Positions 1 through 12,399 of a stretch of DNA of 64,000 nucleotides are shown one piece after another. The first letter of the stretch is position 1. Each line of letters opens with the position of its first letter. Source of the DNA: Axinella damicornis (Eukaryota; Porifera; Demospongiae; Axinellida; Axinellidae); the NCBI GenBank assembly GCA_963931865.1, contig OZ007515.1, forward strand, positions 6,818,493 through 6,882,492, written 5' to 3'. The position numbers and the translations under genes are program-made. The notes under the pieces are model-generated. The model did no database searches and had not been told where the DNA came from. It saw nothing but the letters and a program-made list of their open reading frames with translations.

Positions 1-93
1 TCCTACATGTCAGCGGTTTTTCCGATGCCATTAAATTAATGCTACTGCTATATGGTAACTCATGTCAACTATAATAACCTCCTCTTCCTACAG

Positions 94-3000
94 AAACTTA
101 ACTTTCCGGAGAGTTGGGCATACCAGGTATGTCATGTATATTTTCTGTTTACCTATGTAAGTCATTACATCATGCGTACTTTTATGTACTTATTATGTAT
201 TGTACATATGTGCTACTAGCCAATGGTCCACAGGCTGAGCCTGTTGGGCAGAGAATGGCACTACCATGATTCGTAGCTGAAGTGTGTGACTGGTGGACTA
301 TTGGCAGGACAGAAACCAAGAAAAATGTTTTTGTCATGCCATAGTCCACTAGTCACAGTCCACAGGCTGCTGCTGCCCAATTCAGATGCAGAGCTGCTCC
401 CCACTTGCATCCGCCTCAGCTGCAGCTACATGATTGCGTCTGCCTCAGTTGTTTCTCCCCGATTTGAGCTGCTGCTCCCAGATTGTGTCCGCCTCAGCTG
501 CTGCTGCATGATTGTGTCTGCCTCAGTTGTTGCTCCCCGATTTGAGCTGCTGCTCCAAGATTGCGTCCACCTCAGCTGCTGCTCTCCGATTGCATCTAGA
601 ACTGCTACTCCCCGATTGTGTCTGCTTGCAGCTCCAGTCATTCTTGTTCTGGAATTTTCCTGCCCCTGCCCAACATTCTCAAGCATTTTCACCGAGTTTG
701 ACATTTGGAGGTTGTAGTAAAGTTATTCCAAATGTTGTGCATCACTAATCCTGTCCGTATCATATTCACCAGCTGCTTTCCACCCCTACAGGAAGCTCGG
801 CAGCTCTTTGTGGAACCTGAAGTTGCTGAACCTGACACTATTGAGGTATATAACTAGGGGAATGCTGCAGGGCATTGTGGGGCTCGCCTGATAATCATTC
901 TCTGAGTGATCATAGGCCCGGAGCTTATAAGGAAGCTGGGGGTGGGGCCTGCGATGTAGCCAATTGTGACGGTCTGCAGTTTCAAGTTCGTGGTAGCCTC
1001 GTTCCTAGTCCCACGCCCAGCTTTTCGTCGCTTGCCATACTGCAAGTGACGTACGGCAAGCAACGTAAATCTGGGCATGGGACTGGGAACGAAGCTACAC
1101 TGTACCTGATTCTGAGTACCCCAAGTTGCCGAGAGAATCTCTCCCTCCAACTGAGCTCTGCAGCTCCCAACAAATCTGTAATACGTAGTTTGTAGCACCG
1201 GCGTAAAACGTAGCAGGCTTGACTCGTACTGTCGTGCATTTATATGCTGGGCAACTTATACGTGTGTTGTCGATCCAGTATGCGGGCGGGCAGCGCAACA
1301 ATTTTCCACTTGGATATACGTATGGTCATTGGTCATACGCTAAACGAACACCGGACGTCGGACAGACATCAACTGGACGGACATCCTGGAGAGCACGACT
1401 ATGTGGGGTTCGCTCAGCAATTATACATTCTGTACAAAGTTCGGAATTGTCCAATCTCAAGAATATGCATACTAATCTCAATATTGTGCAGGTAGCTTGC
1501 ACTAACTTGGGATTGTATTATAATTACACGCACATGCAGACATGGTGCTATCAAAGGGATAAAAATAGTCGGAAAAAACGGACTGCTATCCCTTCCTACA
1601 CATTTCAGAGCTGGTCATATGTGGCATTCTCCCATGAAACCATGCCAGCAGTTTCAGTTGGGCGACAAGATGCAATTACCAAAAACTCTTTTGTAAACCG
1701 GCAATATGTATCAGCTTTTCATCTCTGAGAATCATATACCTTGGAGTTTCTTCTCAAGTATATTCCACGAAATTTTCAATACACATGGCCTTTGCTTGCT
1801 CCCAAGCATTCTTTCTGTCCTTCCCCATATTCAGTTGTGTCACTGTGACCCAAACTGACCACAAAGAGCAGTACCGTAGTCTCTCGAAAATACGCCCATG
1901 GGCGATGAATTTAGAATCTGCTCAAAGAGGGGGATGGGCGTATTTTCGAGGACCCCTCTCCCGAAAATAGGCCCACCCTTGACTCGAAAGTAGGCCCACC
2001 CAATTCGAAAGTAGGCCCACCCAAGTACATGCGTATACGAGTGCAATACTGCAACAGTCATTCTAGCAAGGTTTTACTACTACTAGTCCCGGAGTTTCTT
2101 GGTGAGCAGGAACAATCTCTTCGTGTGAGTAGCTACAGGAACAGCAAACAAGACACAGCAGGACTGCTTGAATGACGTAGAGTGCGCAGACTATCTTCGG
2201 GACTTGCCGATTGCTGCTGCTGCTTCCTAGAAATCCGTAGTGCGCTGCTAGTGCTACGCTAAGGCGATTGCACACGCGAAGACACAAACATGCAATGCAC
2301 AGCGCGTGCACGATCTCATGTCATGCATTCAGTACACAGCTGATTATGCAATGGCAATGAAATTCATTGCAAATAGTACCGCGATAGCCAGCCTTCATTT
2401 CTTAGTCCAACCTCTTTGACAGTGCTTCTTCCAGAGCTCTAATGCTTTCCTGTTCGAGCTAATAGGGTGGGCGTACTTTCGAGTAATAAATGACCCTTTG
2501 CAACAACTTGTCGCGAAAAAGGGGGGTGGGCGTATTTTCGAGGGTGGGCGTATTTTCGAGAGACTACGGTATGTATACTGACACACTGCTGTGCATGTAC
2601 CACCGCTGCTTTATATTATTGTGCAGCTTAAGTGGACTCAGCCTGATGAGGAAGGCTTGGTGCAATTCCTGGTTGAAGAGAAAGGATTCAGGTACTATAT
2701 CAACAGCTGCCCACTTTCTCATAGTTACAAGCATGTACACACCGTTGTGCAATCATGTGTGGGAAGTTGAAAGTGACAACCACAGTGTATACTGCATAAT
2801 CTACTGACTGGGTGTATAGGTAATAGTTGTACCATGGCTTGCTAAGGTGTATGGGCCCTGAGTGGAGTTTTATGTATTCATGAGGGCGAAGCTCGAGGAA
2901 ATACATAAAACTGCGCGAAGGGTACGAATCTCATGGGTAACTATAAAACCTGGACTGACCAAAACGGTTGTATACAGACAGCAAACATCTATGAAGGGTT

Positions 3001-3478
3001 GTTGCAGCATCATCTCCTTGATTTCCGAGAGGTCTAAGGTCGCATGCATATTTAATGTGCTTCAACAAAAGCAGCTATGGCTGAATTCTTGTGGGTTTTG
3101 TACCGACTTTGAGTATCCATGACTTGTATCGACTGTTTCTTATGGAGGTCACACACATTTGTTGGAAAAGAACCATCATCAAACTCTTATTGAGCTCCGG
3201 GTTAGGATGCTCTGCCTGCTTGAAGGATTAGAAGAGTGGTTATTATCAGCAGAAACCAAACTCCAGCCTTTCTTGAAGTGCAGAACTAGAAGGAATATTC
3301 CAATGCTATAGAATCTCATTAAATGTGCACGTGACCTTGGACCTCTCGAAAATCAAGGAACGATGCCGCAACAGGCTAGGAAGCAACTTGAGACAGAGCT
3401 GGAGACAACCCTTCATAGCTTTGGTGACACTTACCAGCTGTCTGTGTTTTGGTCTGTGCACCGTGTCTCCTGTTAATA

Positions 3479-3520
<42 letters not shown>

Positions 3521-6500
3521 TTTGTACACTATATCCAGCCCAAAGTGGCGTATTTTTGAGATTAGTCTCGACTATGCCCTCAAAAGATTTGCTATGACTA
3601 TTATGACACTGCCAACGTTCATGTTCACAGTTACAAAAGTATGTACAAACGATCATCAATATTGTTCATGGTCAGCATGGTCTCCCTACATCGGCAAGAA
3701 GAGCTGCCACTTCAACGCTAGGGCCACAGCATTCACGACGACTTTGCTGTAGCCATCCCCTCAAGAACAGCAATACTATCTTATCGGTCATGTACTATGG
3801 GTCATTTATTGGTATTTCCTGCAGAAGAGTGGCAGTGAGATGACTTGTATCATCGGCGTCAATGGTGGCTACTCTGAGAGACGATCTGAAGTTGCGCACA
3901 TGTAGTTTAGATATTCAAGAAGATGCTTACCAGGGGGCGATAAAATGAGTCAAACCTCCCTGTGGAGGAACTTGGACGAAAAGATGGTGAGGGCTACGGT
4001 ACAGCTCAATCCAGTCCAGTCCATTGTCCAGTCCATGGTCCAGTCCAGAGTCCAGAGTCCAGGTTTGATAGTTACCCAAATCTCATACTGAGGATTTCAG
4101 GTTGCTTGTCCCAGATCCATCCAAGAAATTAGTGCATGCGCATCGGTATGGCCATGGAAACGGCCGTTGCACTTGAAGCCTAGGAATCGCAAATTACTGT
4201 TTTTGTTGGAACGAGTGTGTGTTCGTTTATGGCAAGACAGCTACGCCATGTAAACGGCGAATGTGCACATCGCGCACTCTCTCATCAGTGTGCATGCGGC
4301 GAAATTTGAAATGGATCTTAGCGAAGCCATGGTACAGCTAGTCTCGTGCCCAGCCGGAAACGTGTATGGAATATCCGTCTGGTGACTTTCAGGTTTTCAG
4401 TCTTCGTTTAATATTCATAGCTCAGCTAACCGCCTGAAACCGGACAGAACCAGAAGTCCTACGCGTGAAATGATATACATGATTGCAAGAGAAATTTGAA
4501 TTTTCTACGACTTCTCGCTCCTAATAAAGACAAAATTGAATTCTCTACGATTTCTTTGGCAGTCAGAAATTCCTTCCTAAAAAATATGAATTTTAATGAA
4601 TTTTTAATGAAGACCGAGGTTTCTGCACAAAGTCGCCAGACGTTCTTTCCCACGAGGGGTGGGGTCTGGGCACGAGACTATGTAGTTGGTTGAACAATAC
4701 GCAAAACTTCGCTTTTCAGTCTGAAAATTTTGTTGATTACATAATGCTCATGTGAGGAAACATACCTCTTTTCTGTACTGCAAGCAACGAAAAGCTGGGT
4801 GGGGCCTGAGAACAACGTTAACCCTAGAGTATGTTGGGCTTCACACCGCTTAGTGTACATGTATGTGGGATTTGTCCACTGTGGCAGTGCCTTTCAAATA
4901 CCACACACTATTGTCAAGAGTTCCTTTGTTATGAACTCTTGCATGGAACAATTGATTTTAACTACCTCTGAACGCGAGACTATTTCTAGTCTCATGCCTA
5001 GCTGTCCGCCCCGGCTGTCCACGTCCCCCTGCAGAGAACGTCTGATATGGAGATTTCTTTTCACGTACCTTTCTCATCTGGAATGTGAGATGGCAAATTT
5101 GTGCAACCATAGAGCAACACGTAATTGTTGTGGGTAATGTCACCGAATGGTCAAAGTCAAAAAACTAGAGGTGCTCAGCAGAGCATGTACCCCATGCACT
5201 ACTTTGACATGAGGCCTACCACCGTCTTTTAATACAGCGTGCCATGATGGGCCTACAGCGATCGCGATATGGTATTGATGTCAGCATGCAGAATGAGATA
5301 CCGTAAGTTGTGGCAGAAATGTTAGAAACTGGGTGTGGTCAAGTTGTACAAATTAGGAACACGCATTTCACGCAGCTTTTCTCAACCTCTCGAGTGGATC
5401 TCTGGTCTGTGAGTTACGTAGATGCTATTATTGTCTGAATACTGACACTTATCCCGAACTAAGCCTTCAACGAGGCCTTCACTGCTTGAGGCTACGCGAC
5501 AAATAGTACAGAAAGGAGCATCTATCTTCAAATAATTGCGTTGTTAGCACAATAAGCACTTTCAATTTTACACCTTCTCTGGAGAGACCTCTATGATAAT
5601 GTAACTCAAATGCTTCTCAGCCAGTGGGCGCGAGGACACAGGTCACAAGACTAGACTAGTTCATGGTCATGTAGGTGGGCATGTTTGCTCTTTTTTTTAA
5701 GAGTATAGTTGTACCAATTCCACCAATCAGATTACTCACTGCGAGGTATCTAAATCTGATAGAAAACCTCGTCTTCAATAGAAAAACTCATACGGGGTTT
5801 TCTATTGAGCCCCCAGGATACACAATTATTGTTTACTGCCAACTTGAAATCCATGGCAACTACATAAAAATTATAGCATGCGGCTGCTTTAGAATTATTG
5901 GCAGTGCACATGCCTGCGTACTTCTCTGTGTTTGTCTTCGTTGGACGGCTACATCAGTACACGAGAGCTCGAAGGAGGAGCTAAGTGGTAAATGACGGCA
6001 CTGGTGGGGTGGAGCCAAGTTGAGGGGCGGAGCCATATGACTGCTCGTGCGCGCCTTGTCAGCGCTTACCTGCTGCTCGTAGCCAGTCTGTTATTTCTTC
6101 GAAAAGGACATCCGATGGTAAGTTATTCTGTTGAAAACTGGAGCGCTAGCGTAGTTACCGTTGCTACCGTTGCTGTACTCTAGACCAAGGGATCTAGAAA
6201 CCTGAGGGCCCTGGGCTGTAGCGTCCCGAGTGCAGTGCAGCGAGGGCACACAGCGCTAGTATCTGCCTTGTACTCGTTTCCAGTCTGTTATTTCGTCGAA
6301 AAGGACCTCCGACTCGTAGGTTATTTTGTTGACAACTGAAGCGCTAGCGTAGTTATCGTTGCTATACTCTAAATCGGTTAGACACTGAGACCAATGGGAT
6401 CTACGCGATTTAGAAACCCTTGGGCCTTAGTAGCGCCCTCGCTGCGCTCGGGACGCTACAGCCCAGGACCCTCGGGTTTCTAAATCGCGTAGATTCCTTG

Positions 6501-8017
6501 GTCTCAGTGTCTAACCTATAATGTAGATTATGGAATAGTTTACCTCATGATCTAGTTCTCTGTGAGTCTGTAACAACTTATTACTATCCGCTTGCAATTG
6601 TTTCACATAACTTGTCACATGTGTCAGTCACTCTTTGGGTAACCAAAATATATGTTGAATTCACCAACGAAAATGTCGTGATATAAATGTTCTGAAACGA
6701 GTGGTTTTCTAATTTTCTGCAGTGGTTCATGGGACATTTTACGCCTTTCGTTTTCCTCCAGTAGAGTAAGTGATTGATTATCGGACGACCTGTATAATCA
6801 GACACGTTAGTGCCGAACGCGTATATTACCGGAAGTGGGTGGGACCTTCAGTTCATTTTTGGATGAAGGTATGATCGGACAAATTAATGTATTATTGTAC
6901 GACGCTCCCTGCGTCTTATCTGAAGGAACTTTCTCTGAGATTTTTACATTTTCGGGAAGCCTCATGATTCCTCTGCCGCAGGCTCACTTTTTGTCACCGT
7001 GGCTGATTCGAGCACTAAGGAGTATCACCAAATGTCGACCAGGGTCTGTGTCGGACAGTGTCGGGGAGTGAAATTTCGCCATATTTTGGCATAGACACTG
7101 ACAGGTACACTCTAGTGCTGTGATTCAGATATCAGTAGAATGTGCTGGTCCTCAGCAACACAACGCGTGATTATACGTTGCACCGTTCCTGAGATTTAGT
7201 CGTTTGCCTCAGAACTCTCCAGAAATACTGTCGTTGCTATCATGGACCGCTTTTACAGGAACAAAATTGGGGATGTAAAAATCTCAGAGAAAGTTCCTTC
7301 AGAGAAGACGCAGGGAGCATCGCACGATAATACATTCATTTGTCCGATCATACCTTCGTCGAAAATGAACTTTGGCTGGCTGTAGTTCCAGAACCAAGCG
7401 ACAGAGAATCACCAAACTTTCAACTCAAAGTGTGATGGGTCTGTAGTATTGACTGAAGGTCCTGCCCACTTCCGGTAATATACGCGTTCGGCACTAACGC
7501 GTCCGATTATACAGGTCGTCCGATAATCAATCGCTTACTCTAATTGTACATATTCAGGGTTGTGGGACTGCTGTACAGACATGCAGTAGAGCGCTCAGGA
7601 GATAGACAAACCCGTCCTGCATTGTCACTTCGGGAGTAGTGCATCCAATGTTATAGTACATGTAAGCACACCAACATGCCTCTTCCTGCTAAAGCAGCTC
7701 AATCATATGGCCAAGTGCAGCAATTTTCTCACATATTCCAATTTTGACCCAGAGTGCTCTTTTTGACCAGAGCCCTTAAATTGAACTGTGTTAGTGCTGT
7801 AATTTGGCATGAGTTTGAATACTCTATTAGCTACAGCTCGTGCGTGGCCATAGCACAAACTAACTGATTGTAATAATGGTAGCTAGCTCATCGTCTCTCT
7901 CATCGATCTTTATATTGCAGTGCAAAACCCATCCTGATAACTGAAAAATGACGGATCACCACTATACACACCTCTATGCGGTGCCTTTGGCAGCGTGCAA
8001 TATTGTGTCCCTGCCTC

Positions 8018-8059
<42 letters not shown>

Positions 8060-9753
8060 ATCTCTTATTGCGTCCACCACCACTGGTTGACTCACACTTC
8101 TTCTAACTTGAACGATTAAATGTGTGCATGAATGACGTACATATTGGATGACATATGCATGAACAATACAAAATACAACGAATAACATAGCTACACAGTA
8201 AATCTCGCACTGTTACAAGTGAACAAGAACTATGGTAACAACATATGTATATGTCATGCCCATCAGAGGTTGTTCACCTTTAATCACTTGCTCATGTGAA
8301 CCGTCAGCTACACTGACTATAAGTGTATAACTAGGTTCTCCGTGCTATTGTCTTGTAGGCTACCCCTATAACAATCAGCGCTGATAACAATACTCTCATC
8401 TTTTCCAGTGAAGACCGGGTTCGTAGTGGAGCCAAGAAGCTTGTGAGAAGCAAGCAAGGGGCAACACAAGGAAGAGTGGACACTTTCTTTAAACCAGTGT
8501 CCTCCCCAGCTGCTAAGAGAAAGGTATGCAATAAATCAAATTCCATCATGTGCAGCGCAGCTATCCTACACAATTATGCGACAAGTATGAAAAATGTAGG
8601 GGGATAGCAGAATGGCAAAAGGAAACAGATGATAGCGTAAAACAGTTCAGTATTCAAGCCTCCTACATATTGACGTATTATGAAAAAGATATGTCTGTAG
8701 GGGAGTTCTATATATAAAATTATACTGAATTGTTATCGAGGGGCAACCGCACTCCTGGTAGCAGCCGTTGCAACCGGTTGCGACTCGCTGGTAGCGCAAG
8801 CTAGGCATCGCGCAAGCTAAGTATCGCAACTCATTCCAATTATAGCACATGCCACGTGGCAACTGCGCTCAATCGGCAAATAGCAGCCGAACAGAAGACA
8901 AGAAATTACTGCAGCGCTCACAACTTCGACAGCATGGTGAGTTTTGCCATGTAAGTGTCAGTGAACGACAGCGATCACAGCTGTGTGGTCAGAATCTTCG
9001 TGTGCCTTTGCCGAGGGCTGTACTGCCACCGGAAGTCGAAGAGAGTGCTCGAGCAATGGTGGCCAACGGCGAGACAAAAACATATCTCTACCACCAAGGT
9101 GAGTTTCAGCACAATTATTTTGATTTTGTGTCACTGCATCATAGCGATCACGACGGTGTAGTCAGAATCTTTGTAGCCATTCCGAAATAGTTAAACGTTT
9201 ATTAGATTATTTACATTACATTACGCGGCACAATTTTTCCCCTACCAGGAGTGTAATTATACTCTATCATCTCTACCTGTGTCCTTACTCTTTGCCATTC
9301 TGCTGTCCCTATATACTCCTCAATATATTTTTTATTACTTACATCATTTTGTGATGAGACCTTATAATTTATTATCACTAGAGGCAAAAAATTTCTCAGA
9401 TAAATTGAAAGGATTTGGTGATGGCCTGTCAAATTCAGAATTATTCCACCTTAACCAGGCTCAATCCCATCCCATTTAAAAAATGTAAAATTTAGGGATG
9501 GGATCGGACTGAGCCTTGTTAGGTTAAGGTTAAATAAGTTAACCCTTTAGGGCCCCTAGCGCCAAATGTCGTCATAATACTTTTAGCTTCATCATGTGAC
9601 TTCCGGCATTGTCCTTGGGAGATAGGTTCTGCGATAGCCAAAGCCCGAGACTACGAGTTCGGTTTGGAGGTTGTAGTAACTGAAGTATATTAAGGTCACA
9701 CGTCACTAGTATAGTGTAGTCCTGCCCCGACCCACGCCCACTTCCACTTCCAT

Positions 9754-9791
<38 letters not shown>

Positions 9792-10664
9792 GATCTTAAA
9801 GGTGTCCGATAGGCAGTTTTTTTGTTAAAAAAAAATCCATAAATCCATAGTACAAATAATATTAAGGTCGCACGTCACTAGTATAGTGTAGTCCTGCCCC
9901 GACCCACGCCCACTTCCATTATACACACACATGCACACACGCACCATAAAATCTTAAGGGTGTCTGATAGGCAGTTGTTTTGTTTTTAAAAAATCCGTAA
10001 CTCGTTTTTGGTTACGAGTTTTTGCTTGAAACTTTGTATGGTGTATGTACACGTTGAACTACAAGTTTTTGGAATACTTGGAGCCATTGCAAGCACATGA
10101 CGTGCACGACTGCCATCGACCCCTCCGATCTGAATGCCCCACCCCCACATCCGCGAAGTCAACAAGATAAACATTGATCACAGCAAAAATGCATATTATT
10201 AGTGGAAATAGAATGAAGCATCACAGCCTGCTCAGTGCCCAGCAGAAGGTCCACATCCATCAAGAGGAACAAGGTTACGAGGCTAACATGGCTAGTAAGA
10301 AAATCTGACATCAGGCTCAGACCCCGTACCTAATGCGGTGACATTGTACGTAGCTACCATGACTAAGAAGTTGTGCAGTTCATGCGCTCAAAAAGTACAC
10401 AAACTAGAGGCAAAAAAGTTTCTTCCAAAAATTAAAAGGATTTAGTGATGGCCTGTCACATTCGGAATTATTCAACCTCTCGAAAAAGCTAAGAAACAAG
10501 GAAATGCCATTAACCAGCCTCAGTCCCATCCCATCCCTAAATTCTCCATTTTTCAAATGGATGGGACTGAGACTGGTTAATGGCATTCTCCTTGTTTCTG
10601 AGAGGTTGAATAATTCCGAATGCAGGGGCGGCGATATGAGGGGGGGGGCTTGAGCCCCCCCCCC

Positions 10665-10695
<31 letters not shown>

Positions 10696-11152
10696 ACACT
10701 TTCAAAAGCAGGGGGCTGAGCCCCCAAAAAACAACAGACTGGATTGTACTATCCTAGCACTAACTTATAGCTATGTCACCTCGTTTCTTGGGGGCTGGCG
10801 TCTCAAACTTGCAGTGCAAAGCACGAGAGCCCATCCTGAAAACTGAAAAATGAAGGCGAAAAAATTTTCCGCACTTTGTGCAGACTGATCAAGGCTACAC
10901 ACTTCTATGCACTGCCTTCAGCAGTGTGCAATTGTGCTATTAGCCCCCCCACGTTTTGGTAGCTGTCTCTGCCTCTGGAATGTGACAGGCCATCAATAAA
11001 TCCTTTTCAAATTTGGGAAATTTTTTTTGCCTCTAGTTGATATTATAGTTATTTGCTATTATCTTCTACAGTTGGGTGATGACCACAGCAGAGGACCTCT
11101 TAAGAAAAAGGCCAAAGGTGTTGGGGTAGGAGTCTCAAAACTGAAGAAGTAG
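94..11152 (+). CDS. FEN1: Flap endonuclease 1 (FEN1), last five exons; 5' part lies before the window
   Basis: FEN1 is the structure-specific nuclease that removes 5' flaps during Okazaki-fragment maturation and long-patch base excision repair in the nucleus. Seen here are exons 94-126, 792-845, 2627-2691, 8409-8523 and 11072-11152 (stop TAG 11150-11152). All have AG/GT borders and phases that join without a stop, giving about 115 C-terminal residues. The first reads [11 protein letters not shown] and runs into [18 protein letters not shown] and [20 protein letters not shown], the conserved end of the FEN1 core. Exon 8409-8523 carries QGRVDTFF, a PCNA-binding PIP box (QxxhxxFF). The last exon is a Lys-rich tail, as in the family's nuclear localisation end. 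The catalytic residues are upstream, outside the window. Introns are 0.67, 1.8, 5.7 and 2.5 kb and full of transposons. No frameshift is seen, so the gene looks functional. Confidence 0.93.
380..640. repeat. Short tandem repeat in a FEN1 intron
   Basis: Imperfect copies of a block containing CCGCCTCAGCTGCTGCTGC and TCCCCGATTTGAGCTGCTGC, with a larger period near 96 bp. The open frames over it (286-717 and the opposite strand) are by-products of the repeat. They sit wholly inside the intron between the first two FEN1 exons. Confidence 0.6.
994..1097. mobile_element. Palindromic MITE, TAGCCTCGTTCC family
   Basis: Begins TAGCCTCGTTCCTAGTCCC and ends with the inverted form (GGGAACGAAGCTA), with short inverted arms around a small loop. 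The family recurs across the window. No clear target duplication at this copy. It lies in FEN1 intron 846-2626. Confidence 0.7.
1872..2571. mobile_element. Non-autonomous DNA transposon with TACCGTAGTCTCTCG ends
   Basis: Left end TACCGTAGTCTCTCGAAAAT and right end its exact reverse complement (27-bp perfect inverted repeat). The motif TGGGCGTATTTTCGAG and relatives recurs inside both ends. TA at each outer edge suits a TA target duplication (Tc1/mariner type), though TA could equally be part of the repeat. No coding capacity seen. Relatives sit at 27127-27715 and 49650-50198. It lies in a FEN1 intron. Confidence 0.75.
2955..3450. mobile_element. Foldback element with roughly 90-bp inverted arms
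   Basis: About 2955-3056 is repeated in inverted orientation at about 3308-3440. Shared stretches include CTATGAAGGGTTGT, CTTGATTTYCGAGAGGTC and AAGGTC..TTTAATG. Arms differ at about 15 percent of positions, so it is old. It lies in FEN1 intron 2692-8408. Confidence 0.6.
3481..3517. repeat. Poly-C tract, 37 nt
   Basis: Uninterrupted C37. Similar tracts occur at 8020-8057 (C38), 10655-10681 (C27), 24845-24878 (G34), 41264-41287 (G24), 44914-44945 (C32) and running off the window end at 63990. The glycine/proline-rich reading frames that cross them are artefacts. Confidence 0.95.
3518..5689. other. Intronic stretch without recognisable gene
   Basis: FEN1 intron sequence. A short CCAGTCCA microrepeat lies at about 4008-4060. 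A fragment at about 4675-4835 resembles the interior and end of the long TAGCCTCG family (compare 21440-22030). A segment at 4845-4910 is shared with 14175-14240. I see no exon or RNA gene. Confidence 0.5.
5690..6515 (+). repeat. Dispersed repeat, copy 1 (inverted copy at 24925-25575)
   Basis: The segment running from GAGTATAGTTGTACCAATTC to the hairpin ending CTCAGTGTCTAACC recurs in reverse complement at 24925-25575, 19 kb away. This copy holds an internal duplication: 6060-6180 and 6270-6370 both carry the CAGTCTGTTATTTC..CGAAAAGGACMTCCGA block. The terminal hairpin at about 6380-6515 pairs GGTTAGACACTGAGACC with its complement. Open frames 5675-5995 and 5992-6183 lie in it but resemble nothing I know. 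Confidence 0.7.
6762..7542. mobile_element. Foldback element with long inverted arms (about 180-250 bp)
   Basis: TAGAGTAAGTGATTGATTAT at 6762 is mirrored by the complement ending at 7542. Arms extend through GTATAATC..GCGTATATTACCGG and AAGGTATGATCGGAC, up to about 6950 and back from about 7280. The 330-bp centre is unique and no gene is seen. No convincing target duplication. Located in FEN1 intron 2692-8408. Confidence 0.75.
7910..8100. repeat. Degenerate repeat with C38 tract
   Basis: CAGTGCAAAACCCATCCTGA and the following 90 bases match 10815-10945 inside the 5-bp-TSD element at 10623-10977, including the position of the C run (8020-8057). It is likely a decayed copy of that element. Confidence 0.55.
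8737..9190 (+). repeat. Dispersed repeats: end of a GAGGGGCAACCGC element plus a 340-bp unit shared with 47090-47460
   Basis: 8737-8762 (GAGGGGCAACCGCACTCCTG) recurs inverted at 50410-50440. 8845-9190 recurs inverted at 47090-47460 with stretches of near identity (CTGCCACCGGAAGTCGAAGA; GTGCTCGAGCAATGG). The 113-codon open frame 8849-9190 over it is not matched by a family I know and is interrupted in the second copy. Confidence 0.65.
9378..9535. mobile_element. One-armed CTAGAGGCAAAAAATTT MITE fragment
   Basis: Starts CTAGAGGCAAAAAATTTCTC, then GGTGATGGCCTGTCA and TTATTCCACCT as in the copies at 10404 and 23690. The second arm is degraded (GGGATGGGATCGGACTGAG only). Confidence 0.6.
9690..10005. 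repeat. Tandem duplication of about 160 bp with (CA)n
   Basis: GGTCACACGTCACTAGTATA at 9693 repeats as GGTCGCACGTCACTAGTATA at 9866. Both continue to the CCTGCCCCGACCCACGCCC block, a CA run (9757-9787 in the first) and GATAGGCAGTT. Confidence 0.75.
10404..11036. mobile_element. CTAGAGGCAAAAAA foldback MITE, split by a nested element
   Basis: Outer ends CTAGAGGCAAAAAAGTTTC and TTTTTTTTGCCTCTAG. Long arms carry GATTTAGTGATGGCCTGTCA, CAAGGARAATGCCATTAACC and CAGTCCCATCCCATCC. Within its right arm sits the insertion 10623-10977. The CAGAAGGTCCACATCCATCA block just upstream (10200-10270) recurs at 22905, 43290 and 48920, so the MITE is part of a longer repeat. Located in the last FEN1 intron. Confidence 0.7.
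10623..10977. mobile_element. CAG..CTG element with 5-bp target duplication (GAATG)
   Basis: Inserted in the right arm of the MITE above, which reads ATTCCGAATG-TGACAGGCC when the insert is removed. GAATG is repeated at 10618-10622 and 10978-10982. Starts CAGGGGCGGCGATATGAGG and ends GCCTCTG. It carries the C27 tract. Same type as 22062-22681. CAG ends suggest a non-autonomous hAT-like element, but the 5-bp duplication is shorter than the usual 8 bp. Confidence 0.75.
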
Positions 11153-12130
11153 TTGAATTATAGTGGTATAGAGTTACTGAGAGCCAAGTAACTCTCTTAA
11201 GTTTCACCATGCATATGACTGAACTCAGAGTATCAATAATTAAGATTCTGTGTGTCTGCAAGCGATGAAATCATGAAAAGCTGGGCAGGTCTTGGGGACG
11301 AGGCTAATTAATAAATTCTTATGGGAGCTCATGACGGTGTCATTTCCTAGGATACGGTCGCATAACAGAGTGACCGTGTTTCCTAGGAGTTAAGTTATTG
11401 TAGCACCCAGTGACCCCATGCATAAACAGTTATGTGCAAACATTAAGTTTTAACACTTCTACAACACTGAAGGAAAATACGACACTGCTAAGGTGCACAA
11501 TCACTAGACATGATTTATGCATAGCTACACATTGTACACAAGTTGCGGTTAGTCAGCAGGAGCACTCGTTATAGTTGTGCTGGAAATGGTAGCCTCCCAA
11601 GATATGTGGCCTTCACCTTGATCCTCTGGTTTCACTGCTTTGGGATTGTTGGAGAGGAGGACAAGGTCAGCCAACTTCTCACTTCCAAGCTTCCGATCTC
11701 TCTCTCCCTCTTCAGTTGCAAGCTTCATTGATGGTGTACAGTAGGCCTTGAGTGCATCATTGATGGAGACACACAGGAACGGGTGCAGTGGGGAAAAGGG
11801 GGAGTCCTGATGTAGTGTCCAATGGAGCTGGCCAGCAGCACCCTGCTTTGCTGCTTTATATCTCAGGAACTAGCTATAAGAGATATTAATCTGAAACAAG
11901 TTGCATTCCAACATTACAACACCAAATGTATTATGAACTCCTGGAACAGGAAAGTAAAATGCCCCAGGGTAATTAGACCTAGGCAATTAGACTCACTACT
12001 CCTGCACTTTTGTGTCAAATTACTGAGGCAGAAGTGAGCCCAACCCTCAAAAATTCTCTGGCACTACTACACAGTATTTGCTAAGTCGTGATGAAGAGAC
12101 ATTCAGTGATCGTGTATACATGCTCTAGGC

Positions 12131-12173
12131 TAGTCTCTTTCCCAGAGGCCTAGGGGGTCTGGGAACGAGACTA
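12131..12173. mobile_element. 43-bp palindromic MITE with 9-bp TSD
   Basis: TAGTCTCTTTCCCAGAGGCC and the mirrored GGGAACGAGACTA. Flanked by GCTCTAGGC at 12122-12130 and 12174-12182, a perfect 9-bp duplication. Confidence 0.85.
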
Positions 12174-12348
12174 GCTCTAGGCATGCATATAATGACCCAA
12201 ATTTCATGATTTCTTTTCATGCCGCCCTGCAAAATACACCAGGCTACCCGTGCAACAAGTCAAAACAAGGGAGAAACACAATTTCCCTTCATAAAATTTG
12301 ACGCAAAGCATTAGTGTGTGGTTACTAGTAATTGAGTTTGTAACACGT

Positions 12349-12399
12349 TAGCCTCGTTCCCAGGCCCGAGACGCCGTCTCGGGCCTGGGAACGAGGCTA
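12349..12399. mobile_element. 51-bp perfect palindromic MITE with 9-bp TSD
   Basis: TAGCCTCGTTCCCAGGCCC and its complement around a short loop. Flanked by GTAACACGT at 12340-12348 and 12400-12408. Confidence 0.9.

Noticed and set aside
1219..1728. 169-codon open frame in a FEN1 intron
   Set aside because: No family resemblance, ordinary intron composition, no splice support.
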